64,000 nucleotides of DNA from Tubulanus polymorphus (GCF_964204645.1 NC_134035.1:884001-948000), one strand, 5' to 3'; counted from the first letter of the stretch, positions 20,120 through 32,792 are shown. Translations and numbers: made by a program. Notes: generated from the sequence alone by a model not told the origin.

Positions 20120-21280
20120 AAAAATTGAAATTACAAGCTCATTTTGCCGGTATTTAGATTATACAATTCCGATGATGTTGAGTGAGAATTTCTTATTTGC
20201 GTGGAAATTAGAATGAAGAATTTGGGTTGAACTGATTTGGGAAATTATTGGTCCTCGGACCTGTTCCGTTGGCCCTGAATATTTGTAACTCGGGCCAATA
20301 AGAAAAATTTTATTTGAGCAGAAATGAGACGTGTGTAGCTGAGGGTCCAGCCCCTCTTGTTTACTGAACTTCAACTCATTCTCCGTGATTATTTTTGCAG
20401 GTTGACAATCTGATTATGATTATTAATATGCACTTCATCAAATAAGTACTCAGCTAGGTTATTGCGGGGTTTTACGTTCATGGGTTCGTTCTCGTTATGA
20501 GATGTTTGACCTCATCATTGTCAGGGCGCTGTTGACTGCGTAAGAATGCCACTTGTGACTGAATGCCTACGCAGAAGAAAGATTTGATGACTAATCTGTA
20601 AAACGTTTACGCTTCACATAACGTGACATTAACATTGAGCCGTATGCTGCTTGTGACGTGGCGCGAGCCGTTAGACAGTGAGTCTATTGTGATGTGAATC
20701 GATGACCTGCTCCGACCTACCCGCTCGGTTCACCCTGTAATTACAGCTCTACAGCAAAACACAATCATCATCATTATTATAAACTACTGTAAAGATTACG
20801 AATCCTTCCTCTATGGTATTTGTTTATGATCGTTTTGTTTTCCCCGAGAGGGAAAAATTGTATGATTTTCGTAATAAACGACGACGATGCCTACGCAAAA
20901 CTACGCGCAGGGGGTTCATTACCCTGTAGGCTTAACCCTGTACGCAGGATGAAACCATCCTACTGCCCACATTACTGAGTTGTGAACAGTACATCCATCA
21001 TTGGTTTCAAGCGAAAGTATTCATTTTACTTGAATTCAGCTTGTGGACGGCGTCAACTTAATCTTTTGATTATGAAGCCTTGTGGCTATGGTTGTTCCTA
21101 GGGGTATGGATGGATAGGCAAGAGTAACAATGATGGGGACCCCTCGTTCCGTGGTAGCCTGCTACTAAATCTAAATAAAAAATCTATATTGGTGTTTCAT
21201 TGATTGAGTTCTGATTGAAAGATCTTAGAATTGCCTTTATTTGGCTTTTATGCTAAGTCTTGTGGGTTAAGCCTCATATT
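20120..21280. other. Unique sequence, no confident gene
   Basis: A very good acceptor (CCGTGATTATTTTTGCAG, ending at 20400) is followed by only 14 open codons. CpG-containing unique DNA follows; no repeats are recognised. Confidence 0.35.
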
Positions 21281-21540
21281 AGGGTGGCCACTGACCTGGA
21301 ATTCTCAGGGGATCAGTGAAGTTTAGAAAAACTCGGGGAATTTGAAAGATTTCACAAGAAACCTGAAAAATTCCAGGGAATGTTGATGTTATTGACCATG
21401 AGTTTCTTTATCACTTCGTGAGTAATAAAAAATGAATAAATTGTAATATTCTAAAACGGAGAGATTTACTCGGGAAATTTTGTGTTACAACTCGGAAAAA
21501 TCAGGGAATTTGTGTATGGTGGGGAAAGTGGTCGCCCTGG
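21281..21540. mobile_element. Family D MITE, best-preserved copy
   Basis: The left end AGGGTGGCCACTGACCTGG and right end AAAGTGGTCGCCCTGG are inverted. The internal order (CTCGGGGAATTTG, TTGACCATGAGTTTCTTTATC, AATGAATAAATTGTAATATT, AATCAGGGAATTTG) defines the family in this window. Confidence 0.7.
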
Positions 21541-22601
21541 TGTGGGAAAAGCCTTCCGAGGATTCCCTTTTGTCGATATCATTTTCCATGGTGACAACTG
21601 ATATTGAATGACCATCCTTCACAGTTCATACACACACAGCACTGTCAGACGGATACATTCAACGTTCACACCACTTTTTCTTCCTGCGATTCCGCTTTGA
21701 GATTTCGTCGTGGTTATCGAAGTGTCTCGCGCACACTCTAAATTCAACAGGCGAATTCGTCAAATATTAGCATTCCAATCGACGACGGCAACGCAACTCG
21801 CGTACAATGCAACAATACTGACGACAACGACGACCGACCGTAACGGATGATGGTTATGGAATGGTAGAATTTCCCGTCACGTAATTCCGGCAGTTTTTGA
21901 TCGACGGCGCTCGCAGGCCTTTTGTGTTCGGTGTCTTAATTCGCGTATTGTGTGGCGTTGTATAATCTGATTGTAAAAGATTTCTTCGTCTTTTGTTACC
22001 TAATCAGATTTGAGGCAGTCGCTTCGCGGCGTTCTTAACCATTCAAACGCCGCGTCGGATATTTTCGTCGCCATCGAAATTCTGTTTTTATGCCATAACG
22101 CGCATCATTCTAAGGGTGATGCGCTCTGGGCTGTTCGGTATTCTAACGCTCTACATCGGGCTACGGACTTGCCTTGTCTCGATGCGTTTTTGGAACCATT
22201 TTCATGGCTTCGTACGATGGCGCCATCCGCGAAAAATACGCGCTTCGTGTTTTTTTTTTTGTCTTCAAGCATTTCTGCATTGATCGCAAATGTCAATAGC
22301 ACAAACAAGCGTCGGTCTTTGTGTCGGCTTTATTCCGTACGCGACAGTTCAATGCGTTTTGTTGATTAATTTTCTCGACTAAAAAAAAGAAAAGAAGTTT
22401 TTTCGCTGCGCCGCACGTCAAGAGAGGAAAAGTAGTAAAGTCAAGAGAGACGTGTTAGAGATTAAGACGTCTCGAATAGAAGGTTTTTGATGACGCCGTG
22501 AATAGATTTGAAACCGACTTCGCGTTCGTCGTGTAAATTGTATCCGAGTCTGGAACGAACAAAGCTTCGGTTTTGAGAAAATCTTCGTATTTCATTTTCA
22601 G
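21541..22601. other. CpG-rich unique block with overlapping open frames
   Basis: From 21650 to 22460 stops are rare. A 119-codon plus frame (22010-22369) and a 67-codon ATG-started minus frame (22105-22308) overlap. Neither has both good splice sites, so I do not call either. Confidence 0.3.
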
Positions 22602-22718
22602 AACGCTCTTCACTTTCTCGTCGAGGATGTGATTTTGAAATATCGTTTATTCATCGAACAAATAACGCGAACTCAGTTTAACGAAGTACTTCCTGTTCTC
22701 CGCAACAGTACCATATGA
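22602..22718 (+). CDS. Candidate terminal exon
   Basis: A strong acceptor (ATCTTCGTATTTCATTTTCAG, ending at 22601) is followed by 38 open codons to TGA: NALHFLVEDVILKYRLFIEQ, then ITRTQFNEVLPVLRNSTI. The alternation of hydrophobic and charged residues fits a helical segment. The frame is also open before the acceptor. A weak donor GTACTT lies inside. No AATAAA is seen soon after. Confidence 0.27.
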   Translation, partial: NALHFLVEDVILKYRLFIEQITRTQFNEVLPVLRNSTI

Positions 22719-23684
22719 TGTGGAGGGTCGGGCGGGGGGCAGACCTAGGATTCTGTTTGGGGAGGAGCAAGTGGAAAATGAATCCTGCATCCTAGCTCAT
22801 GGAAAGTGGGCTGAGGAATCCTTCAGAACGTTTGGAAAAATTAAGGCTTTCAGATGCATTCTGAAAGCATTTTTAAGACAATTAGAGCAGATACTGTAGA
22901 TATACTGTAGATCTCAAATAGACAACAATTTTCTTTCTCAAAGCTTTTTTTATACTTCAGCTAGAAAAAAGTCGGTCCTTTTTGGGTGCCACTTTAAGGG
23001 GGAGCACATGCCGCTGAGGGTAGATAGACTATGCAGAATGTAACTTAATTGCCATAAAGTATTTGCATTTTTATGTCGTCAATGAGGATATACTTTATAC
23101 TAATCCACACAAATTTACATATACACACGCATACGCACACTCGGGTGTGCTCAGTTTGACCATGTTGTGAACCCTATTAAATGACCACTCATCAAGAACG
23201 CTACAGTAATCTTACATCTGAACTGATCTGTCCTGAAGCGTCATGAGACGAGATGTTTGCTGCGATTGTTTCAACCACAAACGCCTGAAATGTGTGACTA
23301 TTGTCATTCGTCATGGCTATTACGACTATAAATGATATCGGAGATGGCCATTTTGACATGTTCTTATTCATCCGCTGTTAGATTGAGGTTTCAGTTCAAG
23401 ATAGCCCCGAGGCAGTCGTATCGATACTGGTTTTCCTATCAAAGTTTAGCAATATTATGGCCAAAATTGTGGTCAGATAGGATCTGGTCTTTCCCCTACG
23501 GCAGTCAACATTTGATGCAGGTTTCGCCACATTAAAACTTTGTCATCGACTTAGCTCAATATTTGTTCAATATGGCTGCTATGTGTTCAATATGGCTGCT
23601 ATGGCAGTCGTATATACATATTCAAGCAGTTTGTCTTAGGGTGTCAATTTTTAAGTGAGATGGATGTTAACAATAATGAACATG
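22719..23684. other. Unique AT-rich sequence
   Basis: A 20-bp word, GTTCAATATGGCTGCTATG, is tandemly doubled at about 23567-23604. Nothing else is recognised. Confidence 0.4.
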
Positions 23685-23979
23685 TTAACCCTTTCAGTGC
23701 TGACTAGTTAATACCCTATAGTGCTAGAGATAATTTGAGAATTTGAAAAAATTCCACCCTAGTGTGTTGAATAACGGGAATAGCACTATAGTGCGTCTAC
23801 ACTGCGGTGCGGTGTATCGTTAGTTACTAGTATTTCACTATGTTCGACAGGTGCTGCCATTTTCAAGAGAGATAATTACTAATTACTAATAACATCAATA
23901 CACCGCAGTGCGGTGTACTAGCAAAATCCATCACCGATTCATACACTGCACTGCGGTGTAGACGCACTGAAAGGGTTAA
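23685..23979 (+). mobile_element. Family A MITE, complete, with TTAA target duplication
   Basis: TTAA at 23685-23688 and 23976-23979 flank a 287-bp element whose ends are exact inverted repeats, CCCTTTCAGTGC and GCACTGAAAGGG. Subterminal inverted motifs CTGCGGTGCGGTGTA and ACACCGCAGTGCGGTGTA lie inside. The TTAA duplication with CCC ends is diagnostic of piggyBac-type transposition. There is no open frame of note, so it would depend on a transposase elsewhere. Confidence 0.82.
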
Positions 23980-24439
23980 GCTGGTATTTCAATACGGCCA
24001 CTATGGGAGTCAACTTGACTGATTTCCTCGATGTAAGCAAGAGAACCCTGACTCTGACTCTTACGCATACCGCGTGCGCACGTAGCCGGATTGAAGGCTG
24101 TAAAATAATAGCGTTATTAATATGCCGAGCATTTTCAGCGCGTAATGACCTGAACAGTCGGAACAAATGAAACCTACTCCGCCGAACAACGAACGAAAAT
24201 GATTCACGCCCGGACGTTTGATTATTCTCTCTCCGAGGCGACACAATAGCGACGCGGGTCCCGTTTCACGAACGCGAAGACGACCCAATCTCGACGAGTC
24301 GACAGCGAAGAATAGAAAGCAATTACAGCGGGTAAACTGCGTCGTAAACGATCGCTTGTTCTCGGCGCAACCGACTACGTTCCATCTTTGCTTTTAATCA
24401 TTGAGATATATTTTCTATCGGCCGGCGTTTAACGTATTC

Positions 24440-24483
24440 TCATGTACATAGTATGTACATAATGTACATATTATGTACATACC
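24440..24483. repeat. TGTACATA-rich inverted/tandem repeat
   Basis: Five TGTACAT words with alternating spacers make a near-palindromic stretch that can form a hairpin. Confidence 0.6.
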
Positions 24484-24541
24484 AGTGACCAAGTTATGTT
24501 TTTTGCATCCTATTAAAGTTAGAAAAGCCGCATATGATGTA

Positions 24542-24772
24542 TAGCCGCGATAACACATAGACAATTTTACCAATCAGGGCCTAGTCAAATTTGGTCAATA
24601 CCTAATTAATGTGTTCACGCGTAAACCACTCAGTCAATGATAATAAACAATGCTTAGAACAAAGTGAAGTGAGTCACTTCCGGAACCAGTTGCGATAATT
24701 TAAGAGTGTGGACCGGGCCTGGTCCGATGTTTATGGTCACTCGTGTGAACAGTTTTTAGGCCCAAATACCAT
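24542..24772. mobile_element. Family C MITE, one end lost
   Basis: The left end is TAGCCGCGATAACAC. Internal words ACAATGCTTAGAACAAAGTG, CACTTCCGGAACCAGTTGC and GGGCCTGGTCCGATG match other copies. The right terminus is missing. Confidence 0.6.
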
Positions 24773-25410
24773 GTTGTTTATAAAAGCTGAATTGTGGACA
24801 AAAAAAAACCAATTTAGTTTTTTTTCATTTGATGAAATGAATATCTGATATATATTTAGGTGGTAAGTGCTTGTAGTTTTGATTGGCTGTAGGTTAGTAC
24901 TCAATAACTCATGGCGCGCGATAGATGGTATGTTAAAAGACATAGTGGAACTGCGCCAATGCCGCCGCCGGCGTATAATGAACGGTATTGTCATGCCTGA
25001 TGGCTGGTATAGACGCCGCTGATTGTTAAGTACCAGCACTTGACAGACAATGGACGTATTGTTGAGCTCGAATTCCATCGGATCTGATGATTGACCCGAT
25101 TGCAGTGCTCTCACGGCGAGCTGTTGTCTTCCCAGCAGTTCTTAACAGCAGCACACAGCGAATAATGATAATAATTGACCGTTTCATATACCAGTTTCTG
25201 TTCTCTATTGTCCAGTAACAGTTAGTCCCCAGGCCGTCCACATGTCGTTATCTCAATTGTGAAACTCTTTATATTCAGCGGTACTGTTCATTTTACCGAA
25301 AGTATATACTAGCAAGTCATCAATTGTGGTGGTTCTCCATTATCATCATCTATACTACATAACTAATATGTCAAGCTTATATTGTTACAATTATCTTACG
25401 TTATAACAAG

Positions 25411-25830
25411 AGCTGATTGGTTATAGAGCTGTGATTGATCGATGATGCTGATCATAGTGCTGTGATTAGTTGAGCTGATTGGTCACTAGAGCCTTATAGG
25501 AGGCTGAATAGCTATTCACCTCTATGGTGTATGGCGCTCTCCGGTTATAGTGCTGTGAACGGTGGAGCTTATCGGTAATAGTCACTGGAACTGTGTTTTG
25601 TCTTTGGGGATGAACAGCTTATTAACTATGATCTCTAGAGCTGTATAGATGTCTTTGGGGCTGAATAGCTATTCACCTAAGGTGCTGTCTGGTTATAGAT
25701 CTGTGATCAGTGTTGCTGTCTGGTAAAATAACTGTGATCAGTGGAGCTGATTGGCTATAGCTATAGTCACTAGAGCCTTCTTTGGGACCGAATAGCTAAT
25801 CTGCCATGGTCAGTGGAGCCGGTTGTTTAG
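25411..25830. repeat. Degenerate AGCT/GCTGTGAT-rich repeat block
   Basis: Words such as GCTGTGATCAGTGGAGCTGA, GGTTATAGAGCTGTGAT, GCTGAATAGCTATTCACCT and GGTCACTAGAGCCTT recur in changing order over 400 bp. It looks like an old tandem array of roughly 50-80 bp units scrambled by mutation. There is no coding potential. Confidence 0.6.
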
Positions 25831-26505
25831 CTGTGTCGGGCTATGTTATTGAATTTCATATTCACAACACCTCTCCAGTTTCCGATACAACCCCGAACAA
25901 TCTCGGAAACAAAAGTAAATTAATTTCCCCGTTATAGAAAAACAAAAAAGAAAGATGTTAACAACATGCGTATTATACCGATCGGTGGTGCGTTAATGAA
26001 GAGGATTGCGGCATCATCGCAATGAGCGCGCATACCTTCACCTACAATAGTTCTAATATCATTGTTATCTGTTTATAATAGGTTAGTGAGATGAGGGATA
26101 CATTTCTCGGTGAGGTGTTTCGAGCTTACATCAACACTCGCACCCAGTTCAAACACACCACACTCTCTCTCTTTCGAGACCGAATAATCATAATAATTAA
26201 TGAAAGATATCTTTCACCGGCGTTTTTTATATTTTTCAAGCTAGTGAAAAAACGCGCCGTAGGCCGCGTTGCTTTGTTTACACAAAATTTCAAGGTGGAA
26301 TGTGGAAGGTTTTTCTCAACATCGACGATATCACCGCGCTGAGGGGCCGCTATGCTTCTAATTAGGGCTATTATCGCTATGCATGAAAATATATACATAC
26401 CTGTTTTTTTTTTCTTTTTCGATGATGGAAATACTTGGAGAAACCTGGAAGGTTCCTTGAAGAATACCCGCTTGATTTACACTTATTTCAGTAATGCTCT
26501 TGTTC
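25831..26505. other. Unique sequence, nothing recognised
   Basis: Overlapping frames on both strands at 26091-26398 have no convincing splice context. Confidence 0.35.
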
Positions 26506-26749
26506 GGGGTGGCTGCTGACCTGGATAACTGACGAGAATCAGAAAAATCCGGAAAAATCCAGGAAAACTCGGAGAAGGCGGACATTTTATTGACCATGTA
26601 TTTCTTTATCAGTACATGATTCATGAGAAATGATTTAGTTTTAACATTTTAATCTTAGGAATTCTTCGCTCAAGGAATTTTGTGTAATCACATGTAAAAA
26701 TCAGGGAAAACTCGGGCGATTTGTATATAGGCTGAAAGTGGTCAACCTG
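26506..26749. mobile_element. Family D MITE
   Basis: The ends GGGTGGCTGCTGACCTGG and AAAGTGGTCAACCTG are inverted. The block TTGACCATGTATTTCTTTATC and the tail AAAATCAGGGAAAACTCGGG match the other copies. Confidence 0.65.
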
Positions 26750-27700
26750 AATAGTTGTGTTCACACTATCGCTAGTCAGTCTGTTGTTGGAAGGTTGCTT
26801 TCTGGACCGAACTCGGATTTATCGGCGCTTTTAATACGAGACATATACGATCATCTATCTATTCATTATCGATGGGATGAGATTTTAAGAAATATTTGTT
26901 ATTCAATTTTGGGTGTGTTTCATGGTATCATCGCTAACACGTGGTATTAACGCCGATAATTAGAACGAATCCATTCAGCGCCCGTCGACACCGACCTCGA
27001 TTCAATCTCCTTCGCACTCGACTCTCTCCGGGAACTAATGTTATTAGAACAATTACGCGTTGTATATCGGACGGCTTTAATTAATAGGCGTTATATCACC
27101 GCCGAGTTCGTAGATACTTATGACAGATTGAAGCACCCGACGCCGGCGCCAACGGTACCATCTCGTACCGCCACCCGACCTCATTCATCATCGGCGCGCC
27201 GGCGTCCTTTTCAAAATCGAATTTATCTATCGATGATGTTAACATCGCGCGCGCGTGTGTTCGCGAGAGCATCCTTTGAATACCCGTATTGTTTCACGAG
27301 TGGTACTATTTACTTAAGTCATACAATCTGCTTTCTGTTGCTCTATTTAGCGCCGAGTCGGTTTCGCTCGTTTCGTTCGTCTCTCTCTCTCTCTCTCTGT
27401 TTCCGTCGTCGGTTCGAGGGCCCTTCGCGCCGAATTTGGTCACCCATAAATTAAGTTGAATGGGTTATCGATACAAGTTTCTAGAGACAATATCTTCTCC
27501 GATTTCTAATAACCATGGTAACTCGATAACGCGGCGGTCTTTGTGCGACTTCGAACGTGGAAATCTAGTCGAAACGCGTCGTCGAAGTGCCGCTCGCGTT
27601 CGATGCTTTTAATTGGGAATTAGGCCACAACCGTCGGCTGTTTAAACAGTTTTGAACGTTTCGAGTAATTAAGCCGCTAAGTTCGATGACTGTATCATTT
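26750..27700. other. CpG-rich unique block, no confident gene
   Basis: A 138-codon plus frame (27038-27454) is Arg/Ser-rich from CGT and TCT runs and lacks splice context. I regard it as composition-driven. Confidence 0.3.
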
Positions 27701-27704
27701 CCCT

Positions 27705-28220
27705 CTCCAGCACCGGCCCCTGACTTCCTTCTCTCTCTCCCCATCATCCCTCCTTCCTCTCTCTCCCCATCATCCCTCCCTCCCCATCATCCTCCCTCCC
27801 CATCATCCCTCCATCCTCTCCCCATCATCCCTCCATCCTCTCTCCCCATCATCCCTCCTTCCTCTCTCTCCCCATCATCCCTCCCTCCCCATCATCCTCC
27901 CTCCCCATCATCCCTCCTTCCTCTCCCCATCATCCCTCCATCCTCTCTCCCCATCACCCTCCTTCCTCCCCATCATCCCTCCTTCCTCTCTCCCCATCAT
28001 CCCTCCTTCCTCTCTCCCCATCATCCCTCCTTCCTCTCTCCCCATCATCCCTCCTTCCTCTCCCCATCATCCCTCCTTCCTCTCTCCCCATCATCCCTCC
28101 TTCCTCTCCATCATCCCTCCTTCCTCCCTCTCCCCATCACCCTCCCTCCCCATCATCCCTCCTTCCTCTCTCCCCATCATCCTCCTTCCTCTCCCCATCA
28201 TCCCTCCTTCCTCTCTCACA
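27705..28220 (+). repeat. Polypyrimidine minisatellite, about 0.5 kb
   Basis: The plus strand is almost only C and T with regular ATCA interruptions. Units are variants of CTCTCCCCATCATCCCTCCT (about 15-24 bp). Long mirror-like homopyrimidine tracts can form triplex DNA. The 183-codon open frame through it (Pro/Ser/His/Leu) is a by-product of the repeat. Confidence 0.88.
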
Positions 28221-28324
28221 CACAATCTCATTTGTAGAGCTGTGTCTTTTAGCAGTGTCGGTTTACTCAATTATTTTGTAAGTGTTGCTCAAGGTCGAGT
28301 CGCGCAGTCCGTCATGGCTTTTAA

Positions 28325-28500
28325 GCCTTAAGATTTAAGACCTAGTCTAGGCCAACTTATGTTCTATTATCAATCCAACAACTTAGTCTAAACTCATTTT
28401 GTAGCCCCACAACTTAAGACCAGTCTGAGCTGACTTTTGTTCTATAACTAATCTAACAACTTAAGATCAATCGTATGAATCAAAAGGCCACGATTGGACT
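28325..28500 (+). repeat. Dispersed repeat M, two tandem units
   Basis: The unit TTAAGACCTAGTCTAGGCC, then TTCTATTATCAATCCAACAAC, is repeated as TTAAGACCAGTCTGAGCTG, then TTCTATAACTAATCTAACAAC. Related fragments are at 17105-17170 and, inverted, 54500-54565. Confidence 0.5.
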
Positions 28501-29635
28501 AATTTACTGACTGGAATTGGGCCCTTGTTTTATAGCACATCGACAATCGGCAGTGCTGTTATTCGTATCACTGGTGGTAGGGTGTCATCAACAGTACTTT
28601 GAATATTTGCAAATTGTTACAAAATAGAATCGTCCGTTCGTTCTGCTAATGCTCGTTTTAATCATTATATCTATTTCATTCGATGAAATAACGACGAATT
28701 TTAACGAAAACATTTCTTGAATCGAAATTCAAACGAAACCTTTTAGCAGCAGCAGCAGCAGCAGCGGTCGGTGTCAACCGATTTAACCGCGTTTGTGTCG
28801 CGCGTTTCCACATCATCGTCCGTCATCAATTCCGAATCACTGCGTTTCAGACTTCAAAACTACGCGTATAACTTCTTTGAGTGCTTTGCGCGAAAACAAA
28901 TATTTTCATCGTGTCGTCGATTTTCGGTTTTCTGATCCGCGTTCGCTGTTTCTGTCGTTTGTTTTTAAATCGACGCGATTCGCGTCTCGTCTCGCGTTCA
29001 CCTTCTCTTCGTTTTCCGTCGTCGAAGTCTCGTTCGTTCGAGCGTGAATTTACACAAATGTTTTACCGAATTGAACACGCGTCTGAACCGTTTCAGTCGC
29101 GTTCACGGAGTTTCGCACGAGATCAACGTCGTACGGTATTCACGCGACGAAGTTTGACACGATGAGAACATGTGCATCGACAAACGGTTTGCGAAGCTGT
29201 GATGATCGAATTCATTTGATCACTCGATTCTTTTAAATTCGCTAAACGACACGTTTTCAAGTTTTTGAATTCGGTCGTTTCTGTGTTTGAGTGAATCGAC
29301 GACAGCCATTGAAATCACACTTTCATTGATTACTGTACCGATTAAACGTAGACCTCTTGTTAGTTACCGGATGACTAGCGAGACAGCTCCGTCGATCAAA
29401 GTTGGTCAATTTAGCGAAGAATCTTCGCATTTCCATGATCCTTAATTCTGAAACTCACTCTTTTGGAATATTTACATTCCAAATTCTACAAGGTACAGTC
29501 AACTAAAGATTTTTAGGTGAATTACATGCGATTTTGGGGTAAAACAGTTATTTCCCTAATAGACCGCCACTCTGCCTAACGCCATGTTTTGTTTCTAAGA
29601 AGAAATATGTGTAAGTTGTCCTTATTACCTCCATG
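28501..29635. other. Unique sequence with a (GCA)n run
   Basis: Seven AGC units lie at 28746-28767. The CpG-rich part (28780-29170) gives overlapping open frames rich in Arg/Ser/Phe with no good splice pair. Confidence 0.35.
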
Positions 29636-29922
29636 AGCCGCGATCGCGCTGAGACGATTTGGCCAGGGCCGAATCAACACGGATCAGCGGGCCCTAGTCA
29701 AATTTAGCTCATGACTAGTTAGAGAGCGCGTTCACATGAAAACCACTTACTCGATACTAATCCATGCATGAACAAAGCAAAATAATGGTCTGGAACCAGT
29801 TACAATTCACACGCAATAATTTGACCCATGATAAAACTTGGCTCAGGCCTGGTCTGATATTTCTGGTCGGGCCAAACAGGAACGGGCCCATTTAGCAAAA
29901 ATGCTTGTACGATCACACGGCC
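29636..29922. mobile_element. Family C MITE, near full length
   Basis: The left end AGCCGCGATCGCGCTGAGAC and the right end ATGCTTGTACGATCACACGG are both present. Internal words CGATACTAATCCATG, GAACCAGTTACAATTCACA and AGGCCTGGTCTGATA follow the family order. Confidence 0.65.
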
Positions 29923-32683
29923 GTACTCTCTATACCGCCATAACTAAATCATGATGGGCTGTTTATGATAGGTCGACTGTTGGCTGAAACTGCTTGCTTA
30001 ATAAGTAAACGTTCTTTAAGTTTCTAATACCGGTAATCTGATAAACTCTGGTAAACTCAAAGTTTTCGTCTTTTTCTGTTCTACTCAATAACCGTTAGCG
30101 AGAACTTCTAAAGTACATAGCTCCGCTGCGAAGGATTGTTCAATGGTTTGTATCGACGAATGACACGATTGCCTGGACACACAAATTTGTCTTTCACTAG
30201 CGCCGACACGCAGTTTTTCATTGAAAAAACGCCGGACTCTGATTAGAGTAAAATACCCGCAATACGTTTTACGGTTACGGAATTAATTACTCAATTCATT
30301 GTAGCGTATTCCGCGACGACGAGCGCGGGTTTCGCTGGAACGGTTCCGAATCGGTGTCAAATTGGTTCAATTACGAACGAACGAATTAATTGTGAAAAAG
30401 TTCTTCCCGGACTAGTGTGCCGTTAAAACAGGAAAAACCACGATCGGTTTTCTTTTTTAGCTTCTTTGAACTGAAATTTAAGATTGAAATTTTTGAAATT
30501 TCATCTAATTTGGGCAAAACTCATGACAATTTCAGGTTACAGTTTGCATCACGTACAGTGGTTGATCCAAGGGGACCTTTGAGACTTGTACAAGTGCATC
30601 AGATTTTTAAGTGCCCTTTTCCATTTTTTTAACAAAGAGGGTATGGGAGTATGCTTAATATTGCTTTTTTGAACATCGAAATGCCCTTTTGATATGTGAC
30701 AAGTTTTTCACAATTGGCCTCTGTATCTGCCCCTAATGTACATCTTCCATTTCTAGAAATACTATAAGAAACAAAAACTGCACGCAGCATCTGAAGAATT
30801 CCAAATCAGGACCAGTTTCTCTCTGCACATACCCAAACAGTAATTGACCATCTTATAGGACACCCGTGAGCTGAAAGGGCCACCATGTAAGGAATATGAC
30901 AGGTTGAGAGTAAAATGGGGGCAGCAGTTGTATCTGGAATGCAGCCCTAGAATTTTAGTCAACAAAATTATTGAGGGAATCATCCCAAAATTTATATCAA
31001 TATACGCCTTTGATTGTGTCCCTGTTGGTGTTCATTAGATTTATGTTTTGTCGATGATCATCCGTTTTGGCGTTTTTCGATAATAATTTCGCGAGTTTAA
31101 TTCTGTCGAGTGCCTGTCGGTATCCGTAGTAACGAATTGATCAAATATTTGCCGCGATTCCGCTCGGGATTCCACCCGGATTCCACACCCACGTTGCATA
31201 CAAAAACATTGTTTTGCATTATTACGAAATCCCGGTGAATCGTTCGTACTACGCGAGACGTTCTCGAGCGAATCGGCGTATCGCCCCGCGAATCGTTGAT
31301 TGAATTAAATCCGTGTCGATTCAACCGTGTACGATCCCACGGGTGATTGTGTTTTTCGTACGGGAAAAAAATCACGATACAAACGTTTCGCGTTTTTTTT
31401 TTATTTTCTTTTTTATGAATGATTCCAGCGTAACTGTCGAGAATGTGTAAACACGCGTTTGTAAATATATGATATTTGGACACGTTTTTCAACTGACGCG
31501 AATTTGATAAATTTAGTCGATTGCGTCATCGTTTTTGCCTCTGTTGTTGATCAGCAGACGCGATGTTTGAAATTTGTTTTATGTTCCGTAAATAAATGGT
31601 TAATACGTGTAAGGCGTGTGTAAGAGAATGTTGATGAATAGTTGTGAAGTTTGTCGACGACGACGTTCTAATGTTTACCCCTCTGGACGCGTTTCCCGTC
31701 TCACGTTGACGGTCAATAGTCGTGATATTTTACTCCAGATTTCGCGATGTATTTGATACTAACGATTAGTTTGTGTATAGAAATTTCTGAACTCGCCCCC
31801 TGTAAATGCAGAAATCCTGTGTACCCGATAACCTTGAAAATAAAGTATATTGTAGGTGGCGCTGGTAGATGTCTCCGCGCGCACTAGTCCTCGACTTTTT
31901 CAACGAATTTGATTGAAAAGTTCGTTTGGTGTACGGATGAAAACGAAGCCCGATTTTATCGATCGGAAATTGTGGGCAGTTGATTTTTCATTGTAGACTG
32001 TGTGGCTGTATGTGTCGGAGAGTGTCAGGTGTGTGCGAGTGTCAAGAACGTCGTCGTCGTCGTCTGTGATTTGGTTTCTTTCGTTCGTTTGTTGATTAAA
32101 CGAGAACTTCGTTCCGTACAAATGAACGCCGTCGACGTTCGACTACAGACGGTCGTCGACGACGGGGACAATCCTAATTACTCGTTCGTCCGTCGGGGTT
32201 GTGGCGAGTGATTGTCCGTCGCTCTGATCACAGGGTCGAAACCAATCGCGTCGTCTTTTTCTACTAATTGTAGTGCCATCGTGGCGTCTTTCATCTCGGC
32301 GTAAATACACACCGATAATAACGCGCTCCGTGACACAACAATGCTCTAAAAACGCGATCCTAAGCGACCGTATTAGCTTAGTTGGACCGGCGTTCGTTTT
32401 TCCGCCAGCATCGCGTATAAAAAATTGTTTATTTCATAGGAAGAAGGAAAGAAGCGTTCTATGAAGTAGCGCTGGTGCTCTTGGTTTTTATTTTCGTCGG
32501 TAGTCCTAGATTACTACCACATTCTCCTCGTCCTTGTCGTGTTCGCCTGATCCTTCTTCATCTCTTCCCCTTTGCTCTAATCCCTCTCGCTGTCCGACCC
32601 ATTTCTCTGTGAATCTCGGTTTTAGGAGATAATTTTGCAAAAACCACATTTCATGACTTAGTAATTTATTCTAATTTTGGCAG
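29923..32683. other. Long unique stretch, no confident gene
   Basis: A T-rich repeat-like part at 30530-30740 (AAGTGCCCTTTT occurs here and, loosely, at 41065-41270). A CpG-rich block at 31080-31500 and another with GTC runs at 32000-32220 give open frames on both strands. No exon with both strong sites was found until 32684. Confidence 0.35.
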
Positions 32684-32792
32684 TTTCTCCAAAGTTCATC
32701 TGACTCCATCAGAGAAACAAATGATGTAATTTATTTTTCATTTGAAGATAACAATGAAGTGAACAATATAAATGCCGAGCTAACATCAATAA
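32684..32792 (+). CDS. Candidate internal exon, Ser/Asn/acid-rich
   Basis: The acceptor TTTATTCTAATTTTGGCAG ends at 32683. The first frame is open from the first base: FLQSSSDSIRETNDVIYFSF, then EDNNEVNNINAELTSI, reaching a donor AATAA/GTGAGG at 32793. Ignoring the donor, it continues 22 codons to TAA at 32858. The other two frames close within 15 codons. The region is AT-rich, so an open frame of 58 codons is less easily explained by composition than those in CpG-rich blocks. No domain is recognised; it looks like a flexible, polar region. Confidence 0.38.

Noticed and set aside
22010-22369. 119-codon plus frame as an exon
   Set aside because: An ATG-started minus frame of 67 codons overlaps it in the same CpG-rich block, and neither has paired splice sites.
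27686-28237. 183-codon Pro/Ser/His/Leu open frame
   Set aside because: It is produced entirely by the polypyrimidine repeat; no splice or start evidence.
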